In this document: one piece after another, positions 16,485-23,695 of the stretch | Layout of the letters: each line of letters opens with the position of its first letter | Numbering within the stretch: the first letter of the stretch is position 1 | DNA from: Flavobacterium sp. PMTSA4 | Lineage (GTDB): Bacteria > Bacteroidota > Bacteroidia > Flavobacteriales > Flavobacteriaceae | DNA length: 64,000 bases | Reading direction: 5' to 3' | NCBI RefSeq assembly: GCF_032098525.1 | Contig: NZ_CP134890.1 | Location: 1,798,001 to 1,862,000 of the forward strand | Program-made: the position numbers and the translations under genes | The notes under the pieces: model-generated | Seen by the model: the letters and a program-made list of their open reading frames with translations, nothing else | The model's database searches: none | What the model was told of the DNA's origin: nothing

Positions 16485-17788
16485 TATTTTTTATCTTTTC
16501 CTGTCTGTGGAGAATCTTTTTTTGCCTTTACTTTATCACCTGAATTCAAGTCCTTAGTTACTGTAGTATATGGACCAGTAATTACAACATCGCCTTTTTG
16601 TAATCCTGATACAACTTCAATGTTAGTATCGTCTTGAATTCCAGTTTTAATCACTCTAATTTGAGCTTTATCAGCATTTTTAACAAAGACACATTCAAAT
16701 TTTTGATCGCTTTTAGATTTAATTTTATTGTTTTCAGATTCGTCTTTTACTTCATATTTTTTAGTAGCAGTAGTATCCGATTTTACAACAACAGAACTAA
16801 TTGGCACACCCAAAACTTTTTCTTTGCGTTTCGTGATAATATCAACAGTTGCTGTCATTCCTGGTCTGAAAGGTGAATAAGTTGCAGGTTTTCCTTCTAG
16901 TAAGTCTTGGTATGATTCTTTAAGAATTCTGATTTTAACTTTAAAATTTGTTACTTGGTCAGCAGTTGTTGTAGAACTTGCAGAATTTGAAATACTGGTT
17001 ACAATTCCTTTAAATTCTTTTTTCAAATAAGCATCAACTTGAATTTTTGTGCTATCGCCAATAGATACTTTTACAATATCATTTTCGTTTACATCAACTT
17101 CTACTTCCATATTATTTAAATCGGCTACACGCAAAAGTTCAGTTCCTGTCATTTGCTGTGTTCCTAAAACTCTTTCTCCAAGTTCTACCCCTAGAGATGA
17201 AATGGTTCCATCTGCTGGTGAATAAATTGTTGTTCTGCCCAAGTTATCTTTGGCTTCTTTAACCGTTGCATTGGCACTTTGAACATTAAAATAAGCTGAT
17301 TCTTTGGTTGCTTTTGCAACTTCAAATGCAGCAACTGCTTTATCCCAATCTGATTTTGAAATAATTCCCTTGTTATAAAGTGCTTGACTTCTATCATAAC
17401 TCGCTTTAGCTTCTTTAAAAGATGCATCCGCTTGACTCAAACTCGCTTTGGTTCCCGAAAGATTAGAAACCGTTCTGTTATAACCTGAAACATATAAATC
17501 TGGATTTATTTTTACCAATAAATCTCCTTTTTTAACTACTTGTCCTTCTTTAATTGGTAACGCAATAATTTCTCCCGAAACTTCTGAAGAAATTTTTACT
17601 TCGGTTTCTGGTTGGATTTTTCCAGTAGCTGAAACGGTTTCAATTATGGTTATTTCATTAACTGTTGCCGATTCTACCTCAACAGCATCGTCATTAGAAC
17701 CTATTACTCCGTTTTTTTTTAATAAAGCTAAAACACCTAATAAAACTATAACTGTTCCAACTATCCAATATATTTTTTTCTTTGACAT
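16484..17788 (-). CDS. Periplasmic adaptor (membrane fusion protein) of a tripartite efflux system
   Basis: 434 residues. One N-terminal transmembrane anchor (about 6-25), then a biotinyl-lipoyl-like half (KISSEVSGEIIALPIKEGQVVKKGDLL), a coiled-coil hairpin (about 100-185), the second lipoyl half (TIYSPADGTISSLGVELGERV) and beta-barrel/proximal domains. This is the MacA/HlyD-type adaptor that links an inner-membrane pump to TolC. A charged Lys/Asp/Ser-rich insert (about 350-370) precedes the last domain. Six bases separate it from the TolC gene upstream. No pump gene (RND or MacB-type) accompanies the pair in this window. Confidence 0.92.
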   Translation of the reverse strand: MSKKKIYWIVGTVIVLLGVLALLKKNGVIGSNDDAVEVESATVNEITIIETVSATGKIQPETEVKISSEVSGEIIALPIKEGQVVKKGDLLVKINPDLYVSGYNRTVSNLSGTKASLSQADASFKEAKASYDRSQALYNKGIISKSDWDKAVAAFEVAKATKESAYFNVQSANATVKEAKDNLGRTTIYSPADGTISSLGVELGERVLGTQQMTGTELLRVADLNNMEVEVDVNENDIVKVSIGDSTKIQVDAYLKKEFKGIVTSISNSASSTTTADQVTNFKVKIRILKESYQDLLEGKPATYSPFRPGMTATVDIITKRKEKVLGVPISSVVVKSDTTATKKYEVKDESENNKIKSKSDQKFECVFVKNADKAQIRVIKTGIQDDTNIEVVSGLQKGDVVITGPYTTVTKDLNSGDKVKAKKDSPQTGKDKK

Positions 17789-17794
17789 AATTTA

Positions 17795-19123
17795 TTATTT
17801 AATGATTGGGATTCCGAAATAAAACTCTAATAATTTTATTCTAAAAATATAATCGTATTTTGTTCTTAATACTTCTGATTGTGCATTTTCATAGGTTAAC
17901 ATAGCTTGACTGTAATCGAATGAATTTAAAAGTCCAACATCAAAACGTTCCTTTGAAAAATTTTGAGCCAACTTTCTTGCTTCTGCAGTTTTTAACGCTG
18001 CTTCATAGCTTTTTTGAGCATTTAAAACATCGTTATAGGCTTGAAAAACGGTTCGCTCTAAATCTAATTCTGCTTGGTCTAATAATAGTTTAGAACGTTG
18101 TTCATTTATTTTACTACGTTGAACTCTTCCTCGAGTTGAAAAACCATTTAAAATTGGCACATTAAGTTGCAACCCAACATTAGTTCCATCAAAAATAGAT
18201 AACTGGTCAACAAAACCTATTGGAATACTCTGTGACCAACGTGTATTATAACCTACAAATCCAGAAAGTGTAGGCATGTATCCAGATCTAGCAATAGTTA
18301 CATCTTTTTTAGCGACTTCATAGTTAGAAGATGCAATTTTGATATCCTTTACAACATCTTTTGCTTTTTGAGCAATTGCTTCAGGTGATTGAAATAATAT
18401 TTCTGTCTGTGGCACATCCATATCATCAACAGCTATATCAAAATTAGCATAGTCTTTTAATAAAAGTGTTTGTGCTAAACCCAATTTTGATATCAACAAA
18501 GTATTTTGAGCATTTACAATTTGTTGCTCTTGTGAAGCATCAGTAGCTTGAAGTTCATAAATATCTCCAGCTGGAAGTGTTCCTGCATCAATTAATTGTT
18601 TTGTTCTTTGGATGTTTTCTTTGGTAACTTTATTTTGATTTTCTAATACTTTTATTTGCTCTTTATTGAATAAAATTTGCAAATAAGAATTTGCAATGCT
18701 AAGCATGATATCGTCTTTCATTTTCCCTAAACGATATTCATTAGCTATTTTATTAAGTTTTGTTCTTTGAAGCGTTTTCCAGTTTACTAATCCATTAAAA
18801 ATATTGATCCCAGAATTGATGTTTGCTGAAGCAGAACGAAAGGATTGGTTTTCAAACTGGTTTGTAGTTGGGTTAATGTTTGCTCCGGTATTAATTCCAT
18901 AATTTGCAGTTCCTGAAAGACCTGGTAGAAAATTACCGATGGCTTCTAGCTTTTCAACATCTGAAACTTTTAAATCTAATTCTGATTGTTGAATAGAAAT
19001 ATTATTTTCTAAAGCATAAGCAATACATTCTTCAAGTGTCCATTTTTTTTGTTGTGCATTGATGGAAATGCTAACGAAAAGAAACGAGAAAAAGAATAAA
19101 ATTTTACTTGTGATGATTTTCAT
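17795..19123 (-). CDS. TolC-family outer-membrane efflux protein
   Basis: 442 residues. Signal peptide to about residue 23 (ISINAQQ). It has the internal duplication of the TolC family: two long coiled-coil regions (about 120-215 and 340-420), each containing the family pattern of Ala, Gln and Asn. The start of the mature part, WTLEECIAYALENNISIQQSELD, is a standard TolC beginning. It forms the outer-membrane and periplasmic tunnel for export. It is first in the operon tolC-adaptor-tsaB, with a -7 element at 19160-19167. Confidence 0.93.
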   Translation of the reverse strand: MKIITSKILFFFSFLFVSISINAQQKKWTLEECIAYALENNISIQQSELDLKVSDVEKLEAIGNFLPGLSGTANYGINTGANINPTTNQFENQSFRSASANINSGINIFNGLVNWKTLQRTKLNKIANEYRLGKMKDDIMLSIANSYLQILFNKEQIKVLENQNKVTKENIQRTKQLIDAGTLPAGDIYELQATDASQEQQIVNAQNTLLISKLGLAQTLLLKDYANFDIAVDDMDVPQTEILFQSPEAIAQKAKDVVKDIKIASSNYEVAKKDVTIARSGYMPTLSGFVGYNTRWSQSIPIGFVDQLSIFDGTNVGLQLNVPILNGFSTRGRVQRSKINEQRSKLLLDQAELDLERTVFQAYNDVLNAQKSYEAALKTAEARKLAQNFSKERFDVGLLNSFDYSQAMLTYENAQSEVLRTKYDYIFRIKLLEFYFGIPIIK

Positions 19124-19159
19124 AATTAACAGTAAATAATTCTACTATTATTAAGTAAA

Positions 19160-19167
19160 CAAAGATA
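19160..19167 (-). promoter_or_regulatory. -7 promoter element (TATCTTTG) of the tolC-adaptor-tsaB operon
   Basis: The minus-strand TATCTTTG is an exact TAnnTTTG match about 37 bases before the ATG at 19123. No clean TTG is found at the ideal spacing. Confidence 0.55.
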
Positions 19168-19285
19168 TAACTTTTGAATAACTTGAAAAATAGCATTGTC
19201 TTATCACTTAGACTTTAGTTTTTTCAATTTGTTACACATTATTTCTATTTTACCTCTATTTTTACAAAATAATTTCATTTTTTTT

Positions 19286-20677
19286 ATGTCATTTATTAGA
19301 ACATTTTTCTCTGTTGTTATTGCTTCAATATTGATTTCTAGTTGTGGAACTACCAATAAAATTGAAGCTTTAAAGCCAATGCCTTCGGATGATTCGCCAA
19401 TGGTTTATAAATCTTCAACTTCTTTTGTTAGTATGCCTTTGGAAATTTCTTTGAAAGAGATTGAAAAACAATTGAACAAAAAAATGTCTGGATTGATTTA
19501 TGAAGATAATGATATGAAAGATGATAAGCAGGCATTGAAAATCTGGAAAACTGCTGATATAAAAATCACGGAAAAAAACGGAAAGATTCAAACGGTTTTA
19601 CCTCTGAAAGTTTGGGCTAAATTTAGATACGGAACTGATTTTATGGGGTTGAATGACACCAAAGAAGTGAATTTAAATGGAACTATCACGCTATTGAGTG
19701 ATACAAGAATGAGTAACTTTAAATTGACTACTAATTCTAAAATTGAAGACTATGTTTGGAGTGAAAGTCCAACGATAGTTGTTGCGGGAAAAAATGTTCC
19801 GATAACGTATATTATAAATCCGATGATGTCGTTATCGAAATCGAAGATTTCTAAAATGATTGATGATGCAATTAATGATTTACCAGATTTTAAACCAATG
19901 GTTTTGGATGTTTTAGAAAAAATGAGTACTCCTTTTGTTACTAGTGATTTGTATCAAACATGGTTCAGGCTGGAACCAATTGAGGTTTATGTTACCGATG
20001 CTAATTTGGATAAAACTAAAGTTGCTATGGACTTGGGTTTGAAGTGTAACATGCTGACAATGGTTGGTCAAGAGCCAAAAAATATTTTTGATAGAAAAGC
20101 TATTGCTTTCAAACCTGTCACTAAAGTTCCTGATAAGATTACCGCAAATATTGCGGCTATTTCTACCTATGAAAGTGCTTCAAGAATTATTAGCAAAAAC
20201 TTTAGAGGACAAGAATTTGTTTCTGGAAAAAGAAAAATAGTGGTAAATGAGGTGAATCTTTGGCAAAAAGACGGGAAGATTATTATTCAGTTATTGATGA
20301 GCGGAAGTTTGAATGGAACGATTTATTTGGCTGGAATTCCTAAATATAATCCTGAAACACATGAGATTTATTTTGAAAATATGGATTATGTTTTGCAAAC
20401 AAAAGGTTTATTGACTAAAACCGCCAACTGGCTTTTGCAAGGCATGATTTTGAGAAAAATTCAGGAGAGTTGTCGATATTCTATAAAACCAAATCTTGAG
20501 GAAGGAAAGAAAAGTATGTTGCCTTATTTGAATAATTATTCGCCAATGAAAGGTGTTTTTGTTAATGGTACGATGAATGATTTTGAATTTGATAGAGTAG
20601 AAATTACCAATAAAGCCATCATTGCTTTTTTGAAGACTACGGGTAAAATGAAGGTGAAAATTGATGGTATGGATTAG
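19286..20677 (+). CDS. DUF4403 family lipoprotein
   Basis: 463 residues from ATG 19286. The frame runs back to a TTG at 19196, but the extra 30 residues are hydrophobic low-complexity sequence and would bury the lipoprotein signal. From 19286 the protein has a clean signal ending ASILISSC|GTTN, with Cys at the lipidation site. The body matches DUF4403: PLEISLKEIEKQLNK near the start, KIWKTADIKIT, and NEVNLWQKDGKIIIQL in the second half. It resembles lipid-binding tubular folds (BPI/SMP-like), so a role at the inner leaflet of the outer membrane is plausible but unproven. The 21-nt tandem array begins 17 bases after its stop. Confidence 0.88.
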   Translation: MSFIRTFFSVVIASILISSCGTTNKIEALKPMPSDDSPMVYKSSTSFVSMPLEISLKEIEKQLNKKMSGLIYEDNDMKDDKQALKIWKTADIKITEKNGKIQTVLPLKVWAKFRYGTDFMGLNDTKEVNLNGTITLLSDTRMSNFKLTTNSKIEDYVWSESPTIVVAGKNVPITYIINPMMSLSKSKISKMIDDAINDLPDFKPMVLDVLEKMSTPFVTSDLYQTWFRLEPIEVYVTDANLDKTKVAMDLGLKCNMLTMVGQEPKNIFDRKAIAFKPVTKVPDKITANIAAISTYESASRIISKNFRGQEFVSGKRKIVVNEVNLWQKDGKIIIQLLMSGSLNGTIYLAGIPKYNPETHEIYFENMDYVLQTKGLLTKTANWLLQGMILRKIQESCRYSIKPNLEEGKKSMLPYLNNYSPMKGVFVNGTMNDFEFDRVEITNKAIIAFLKTTGKMKVKIDGMD

Positions 20678-20694
20678 TTTTTAATGTTTATTAT

Positions 20695-21001
20695 CTAAAA
20701 ATGCATTTCTAAAACGTTGAAATGAACTGCTAAAGCATTGAAATTAGTTGCTAAAACGTTGAAATGAACTGCTAAAGCATTGAAATGAACTGCTAAAGCG
20801 TTGAAACTAATTGCTAAAGCATTGAAATTAGTTGCTAAAGGTTTGAAATGAACTGCTAAAGCGTTGAAATGAGTTGCTAAAACGTTGAAATGAGTTGCTA
20901 AAGGTTTGAAATGAACTGCTAAAGCGTTGAAACTAATTACTAAAACCTTGAAATGAATTGCTAAAGCCTTGAAATGAACTTCTAAAGGGTTTTAGAAAAA
21001 G
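20695..21001. repeat. Tandem array of 13 complete 21-nt units (array 1)
   Basis: This fills the 344-base space between two convergent gene ends (20678-21021). Thirteen complete 21-base units run from 20709 to 20981, with a degenerate unit on each side (20695-20708 and 20982-21001). Every complete unit keeps CTAAA at its start and TTGAAA at bases 9-14. Between these cores are two variable blocks: three bases after CTAAA (ACG, GCA, GCG, GGT, ACC, GCC) and seven bases after TTGAAA (mostly TGAACTG, TTAGTTG, TGAGTTG, CTAATTG). The blocks are combined in many ways rather than decaying at random. The A-tracts recur about every 9-12 bases. No spacers, no terminator hairpin, and no credible ORF. Confidence 0.95.
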
Positions 21002-21021
21002 TGTTAAAATTTTAATTTGAA

Positions 21022-21288
21022 TTATTTCTTGGCGTAGTACATTCTGTAAATGAATATTCCTATTACCGCTACTAATATATAAGGAATTGCCATTAGGTAA
21101 ACAATTCCGTCGTTTACGGCTTCTGCTTGGGATGTATCGCCATTGCTTTCAAGAGAAGCACGACACATTGCGCATTGAGCATTAGCATTTAGAGAATAGA
21201 AAATAGAGAATAGAAGAAAGAAAAATATCTTCTTATCAAACAAATTTCTTTGCTCTTTTTTCTTTTCTATTTTTTCTAAATTATGCAT
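21022..21288 (-). CDS. Small CxxC membrane protein of the oxidase biogenesis cluster
   Basis: 88 residues, function not recognised. A charged N-terminus (about 1-19) precedes a hydrophobic segment (20-36) ending NANAQ, which could be a signal peptide or anchor. Then comes QCAMCRASLESN with a CxxC pair, a short acidic stretch, and a C-terminal transmembrane helix (about 63-82) followed by YYAKK. The CxxC would face the periplasm, where it could bind copper or act in thiol exchange. Its start overlaps the end of the DUF420 gene by 8 bases, so it is the last cistron of the SCO operon and probably helps cytochrome oxidase assembly. Confidence 0.8.
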   Translation of the reverse strand: MHNLEKIEKKKEQRNLFDKKIFFFLLFSIFYSLNANAQCAMCRASLESNGDTSQAEAVNDGIVYLMAIPYILVAVIGIFIYRMYYAKK

Positions 21289-21862
21289 AATATGGCGAAA
21301 TCATTAAGTAGACAATAACTCCTGTAACGGCTACATATAACCAGATTGGGAAAGTGATTTTGGCTAATTTTTTGTGTTTATCAAATCGTTCTGCTAAGGC
21401 ACGAACATAGGTAAATAATACCATTGGGATGATAACGATTGATAAAAGAATGTGACTTATTAATATAAAGTAATAGAAAAAGCGCCACATGCCAACTTTA
21501 GCTTTTTCGGTAGCGTCTAGAATTCCGTCGTGGTCTAAATCGCCATATTTTGTAGAATCGGCGGTTAAATGATAGGCAACATACATTACTAAAAATAATA
21601 CTGAACACGCGATTGCTGTTGTCATTATTTTTTGGTGTCTTTCTTTTTTTCCGTGAACAATTGCATCGACTCCTACTAGGAGTAAAATTGCTGTTAGTGC
21701 ATTTATTCCTGCGTAAATTGGAGGAAGAAAAGAAAGTGGTTCGACTTGAATTCCGAAATCTTTTAATTTTATACTAAACAAAATTGCTACCACTAATGGA
21801 ATGGCAATAGATACAACAATTATTAGTTTGTTGAACTTTTGTTCTATGGCGTTATTACTCAT
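21281..21862 (-). CDS. DUF420 family membrane protein
   Basis: 193 residues with about five transmembrane helices (near 13-30, 42-60, 78-98, 125-148 and 170-190). It has the DUF420 look: conserved histidines in KKERHQKIM, AYHLTADST and ILISHILLSIVIIPMVLFT. An acidic loop, YGDLDHDGILDATEK, lies between helices 3 and 4. Homologues occur beside cytochrome c oxidase assembly genes (CtaG/YozB-like), consistent with a role in oxidase maturation, but the exact activity is unknown. It overlaps both neighbours by 8 bases, a sign of translational coupling. Confidence 0.88.
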   Translation of the reverse strand: MSNNAIEQKFNKLIIVVSIAIPLVVAILFSIKLKDFGIQVEPLSFLPPIYAGINALTAILLLVGVDAIVHGKKERHQKIMTTAIACSVLFLVMYVAYHLTADSTKYGDLDHDGILDATEKAKVGMWRFFYYFILISHILLSIVIIPMVLFTYVRALAERFDKHKKLAKITFPIWLYVAVTGVIVYLMISPYYA

Positions 21863-22544
21863 TTAATAAAATTTTAATGTCTTTTATGATTGCCTTGATG
21901 TCATCGTTTTCTAATCCGTTGTAATAGATTATTGGATTTCCGTTGGCGTCTTTTCGGCTTCTGATGTTTCCTTTTTTATCAACCAAAGCGAAATATCCTG
22001 AATGTTCAAAACCGCCATTTACATTGCTGTTTTGACCTGCATAAAGGTTGAATCCTTTTGTGGCTAAGTTAAGAATGTAGTCTTGATTTCCGGTTAAGAA
22101 ATTCCAGTTTGAAGATGTTACACCTAAAGCTTCGGCATGTTCTTTTAGAACTTTTGGTGTGTCATTCTCAGGATTGATAGTAATGGATGCAATTCCAAAG
22201 TTTGGATTGCCTGGAAATTCTTTTTCAATAACCATCATGTTTTTATTCATGATTGGGCAAATGGTTGGACAGGTTGAAAAGAAAAATTCAACTACATGTA
22301 CTTTGCCGTTATAATCTTTGTTAGTAACAGTTTTATCATTTTGATTGGTTAATGAAAATGATGGTTCTGGACCGATTGTTACTAAACCAGTTTCGATATT
22401 TTGATTTTTATGATTGGAAACGGCATCTATCCTATCGCCTTGAACAACGGTTCCGTTTTTTACACGGTCGATAATTTTGGGAATGAAAATAATCCCAAAA
22501 ACTAAAATGACCAATGAAATTCCTATGTATGATTTGCTTTTCAT
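21855..22544 (-). CDS. SCO1/SenC family copper chaperone
   Basis: 229 residues. One N-terminal transmembrane anchor (about 5-24), then a periplasmic thioredoxin-like domain. The copper ligands are all present: the CxxxC pair in STCPTICPIMN (Cys92 and Cys96) and His181 in GFEHSGYF. Family role: delivery of copper to the CuA site of cytochrome oxidase subunit II, and thiol reduction there. The CuA-bearing subunit II gene is at 45-46 kb in this window. It is 5 bases downstream of a SCO-like gene that lacks these cysteines, and overlaps the DUF420 gene by 8 bases. Confidence 0.94.
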   Translation of the reverse strand: MKSKSYIGISLVILVFGIIFIPKIIDRVKNGTVVQGDRIDAVSNHKNQNIETGLVTIGPEPSFSLTNQNDKTVTNKDYNGKVHVVEFFFSTCPTICPIMNKNMMVIEKEFPGNPNFGIASITINPENDTPKVLKEHAEALGVTSSNWNFLTGNQDYILNLATKGFNLYAGQNSNVNGGFEHSGYFALVDKKGNIRSRKDANGNPIIYYNGLENDDIKAIIKDIKILLNE

Positions 22545-22549
22545 TGCAA

Positions 22550-23239
22550 TTAATTTTTTTCTATTTGTTCCGTTATCTTGTCTCTGAATTCATCTTTACG
22601 ATTGTTTTTCTTTAGAGCCAAACGGTATTCTGCTAAAATTATTTTTACATCATCGGTCATTTCGTTGTGAAGTTCAGCTGATGAGTTGATGTTGTAACCT
22701 TCTTTGTATTCTGGTTTTCCTTGAACACTTTTTCCTTTTCTACCACGTAGATTGCGTTCTTTATCTATTATATAAACCAAGTTTGTTCCATGGTTTTCAT
22801 CCAAATTACCTAAAAGTTTCATTTGCTTAAAATAGGCATCTATTTCTTCGGTAGACGCAAAAACAAAATGAAATCCTGAAGTGTTTGAAAGTTTGCTTAA
22901 TCGGTCAAGAATAATTTTTACATCTTCTTGTGTTCCATCTGGAGCTATGAAAACAACTTGAAAGTCTTTGAAAGTATGGTTTCTTTCGTAAATCTTTTGC
23001 GTTAACAGAAAATAGTTCCCTCTGTTTTCCATGATGTTTGAGCCTGAAAATCCTAGAATAGAAATCTTTTTATCTAAAGTTACTTTTTCTCCATTGAGTG
23101 ATTTCCAATTTGGATTTATGTCTTCAATTTTTGGAGTAACAATGGGAAGTTTTATAAAACTATTGACACCTGTAGCAAAGAATAAATAGACTACCAGTGG
23201 TAAAATAAAAAGTATAATTAGAACGGCATTTTTTTTCAT
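22550..23239 (-). CDS. SCO/thioredoxin-fold-like membrane-anchored protein lacking the CxxxC
   Basis: 229 residues from ATG 23239. A TTG at 23284 would extend the frame into the terminator hairpin and is rejected. The N-terminus is one transmembrane helix (MKKNAVLIILFILPLVVYLF); the rest looks like a peroxiredoxin/SCO fold: NGEKVTLDKKISILGFSGSN where SCO proteins have the CxxxC strand, then YIIDKERNLRGRKG in the place of the late strand. No Cys is present in the mature domain, so it cannot bind copper or do thiol chemistry in the SCO manner. It is the first gene of the SCO operon, with its own -7 element at 23262-23269. Confidence 0.82.
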   Translation of the reverse strand: MKKNAVLIILFILPLVVYLFFATGVNSFIKLPIVTPKIEDINPNWKSLNGEKVTLDKKISILGFSGSNIMENRGNYFLLTQKIYERNHTFKDFQVVFIAPDGTQEDVKIILDRLSKLSNTSGFHFVFASTEEIDAYFKQMKLLGNLDENHGTNLVYIIDKERNLRGRKGKSVQGKPEYKEGYNINSSAELHNEMTDDVKIILAEYRLALKKNNRKDEFRDKITEQIEKN

Positions 23240-23261
23240 TTCAATTAAAAAATTGGTAGTA

Positions 23262-23269
23262 CAAAAATA
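23262..23269 (-). promoter_or_regulatory. -7 promoter element (TATTTTTG) of the SCO operon
   Basis: An exact TAnnTTTG match on the minus strand. It lies directly downstream of the terminator at 23270-23297 and 23 bases before the ATG at 23239. A TTG in the hairpin loop region gives a short 12-base spacer. Confidence 0.5.
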
Positions 23270-23297
23270 AAAAAAGGTACGCAATGCGTACCCTTTT
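23270..23297 (-). terminator. Intrinsic terminator after the subunit IV gene
   Basis: Stem GGTACGC (23276-23282) with GCGTACC (23285-23292 region), tight loop, flanked by A-run on the left and T-run on the right, so it works in both directions. It separates the heme O synthase/oxidase-subunit operon from the SCO operon. Confidence 0.88.
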
Positions 23298-23314
23298 TTT
23301 GAATTAATATCGTG

Positions 23315-23674
23315 TTAAAAATTCCATTTTATTGTTGAATCTCTAAAGATGTCATGAATGTAAGTTGCTTCCGCTAAAAGTATAAATAATAAATACAATA
23401 CAAGGAAAATTACTGTTCCAACAACAGCCCAACGTAAACTAGCTGTTTCGCCTTCCATGTGCATGAAAACCCATGTAATTTTATAAGCTTTATAAAGCGT
23501 TAGTATGATGAAAACCCAGTTTAATAAATTCATACTAATGAAATCTTTCATTACTAAAAATTCAGGTCTGATAATCCCTAGATAAACCTCAACTATAGTT
23601 ACAACAGAAAGAATTCCAAATACGTACCAGATTTTTTTGGTATTTGATTCGTGTGCGTGTGTATCGTGTGACAT
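23315..23674 (-). CDS. Cytochrome c oxidase subunit IV family protein
   Basis: 119 residues with three transmembrane helices (about 12-30, 42-65 and 82-105), the normal form of prokaryotic COX4. The loop KITWVFMHMEGE is characteristic. The N-terminus carries three histidines (MSHDTHAHESN). It is a small structural subunit of the aa3 oxidase in the inner membrane. It is last in the operon ctaB-cox3-cox3-cox4 and is followed by a strong terminator. Confidence 0.9.
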   Translation of the reverse strand: MSHDTHAHESNTKKIWYVFGILSVVTIVEVYLGIIRPEFLVMKDFISMNLLNWVFIILTLYKAYKITWVFMHMEGETASLRWAVVGTVIFLVLYLLFILLAEATYIHDIFRDSTIKWNF

Positions 23675-23695
23675 ATAAATGTTTATTGTTACTGA

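Noticed and set aside
19196..19285. TTG start at 19196 for the DUF4403 protein
   Set aside because: It would place 30 hydrophobic residues before a clean lipoprotein signal with Cys at the lipobox.
20695..21001. CRISPR array
   Set aside because: The units are contiguous with no unique spacers, and there is no cas gene nearby. The same holds for array 2.
23240..23284. TTG start at 23284 for the SCO-like protein
   Set aside because: It lies in the terminator hairpin, upstream of the proposed -7 element, and the extra residues precede the membrane anchor.
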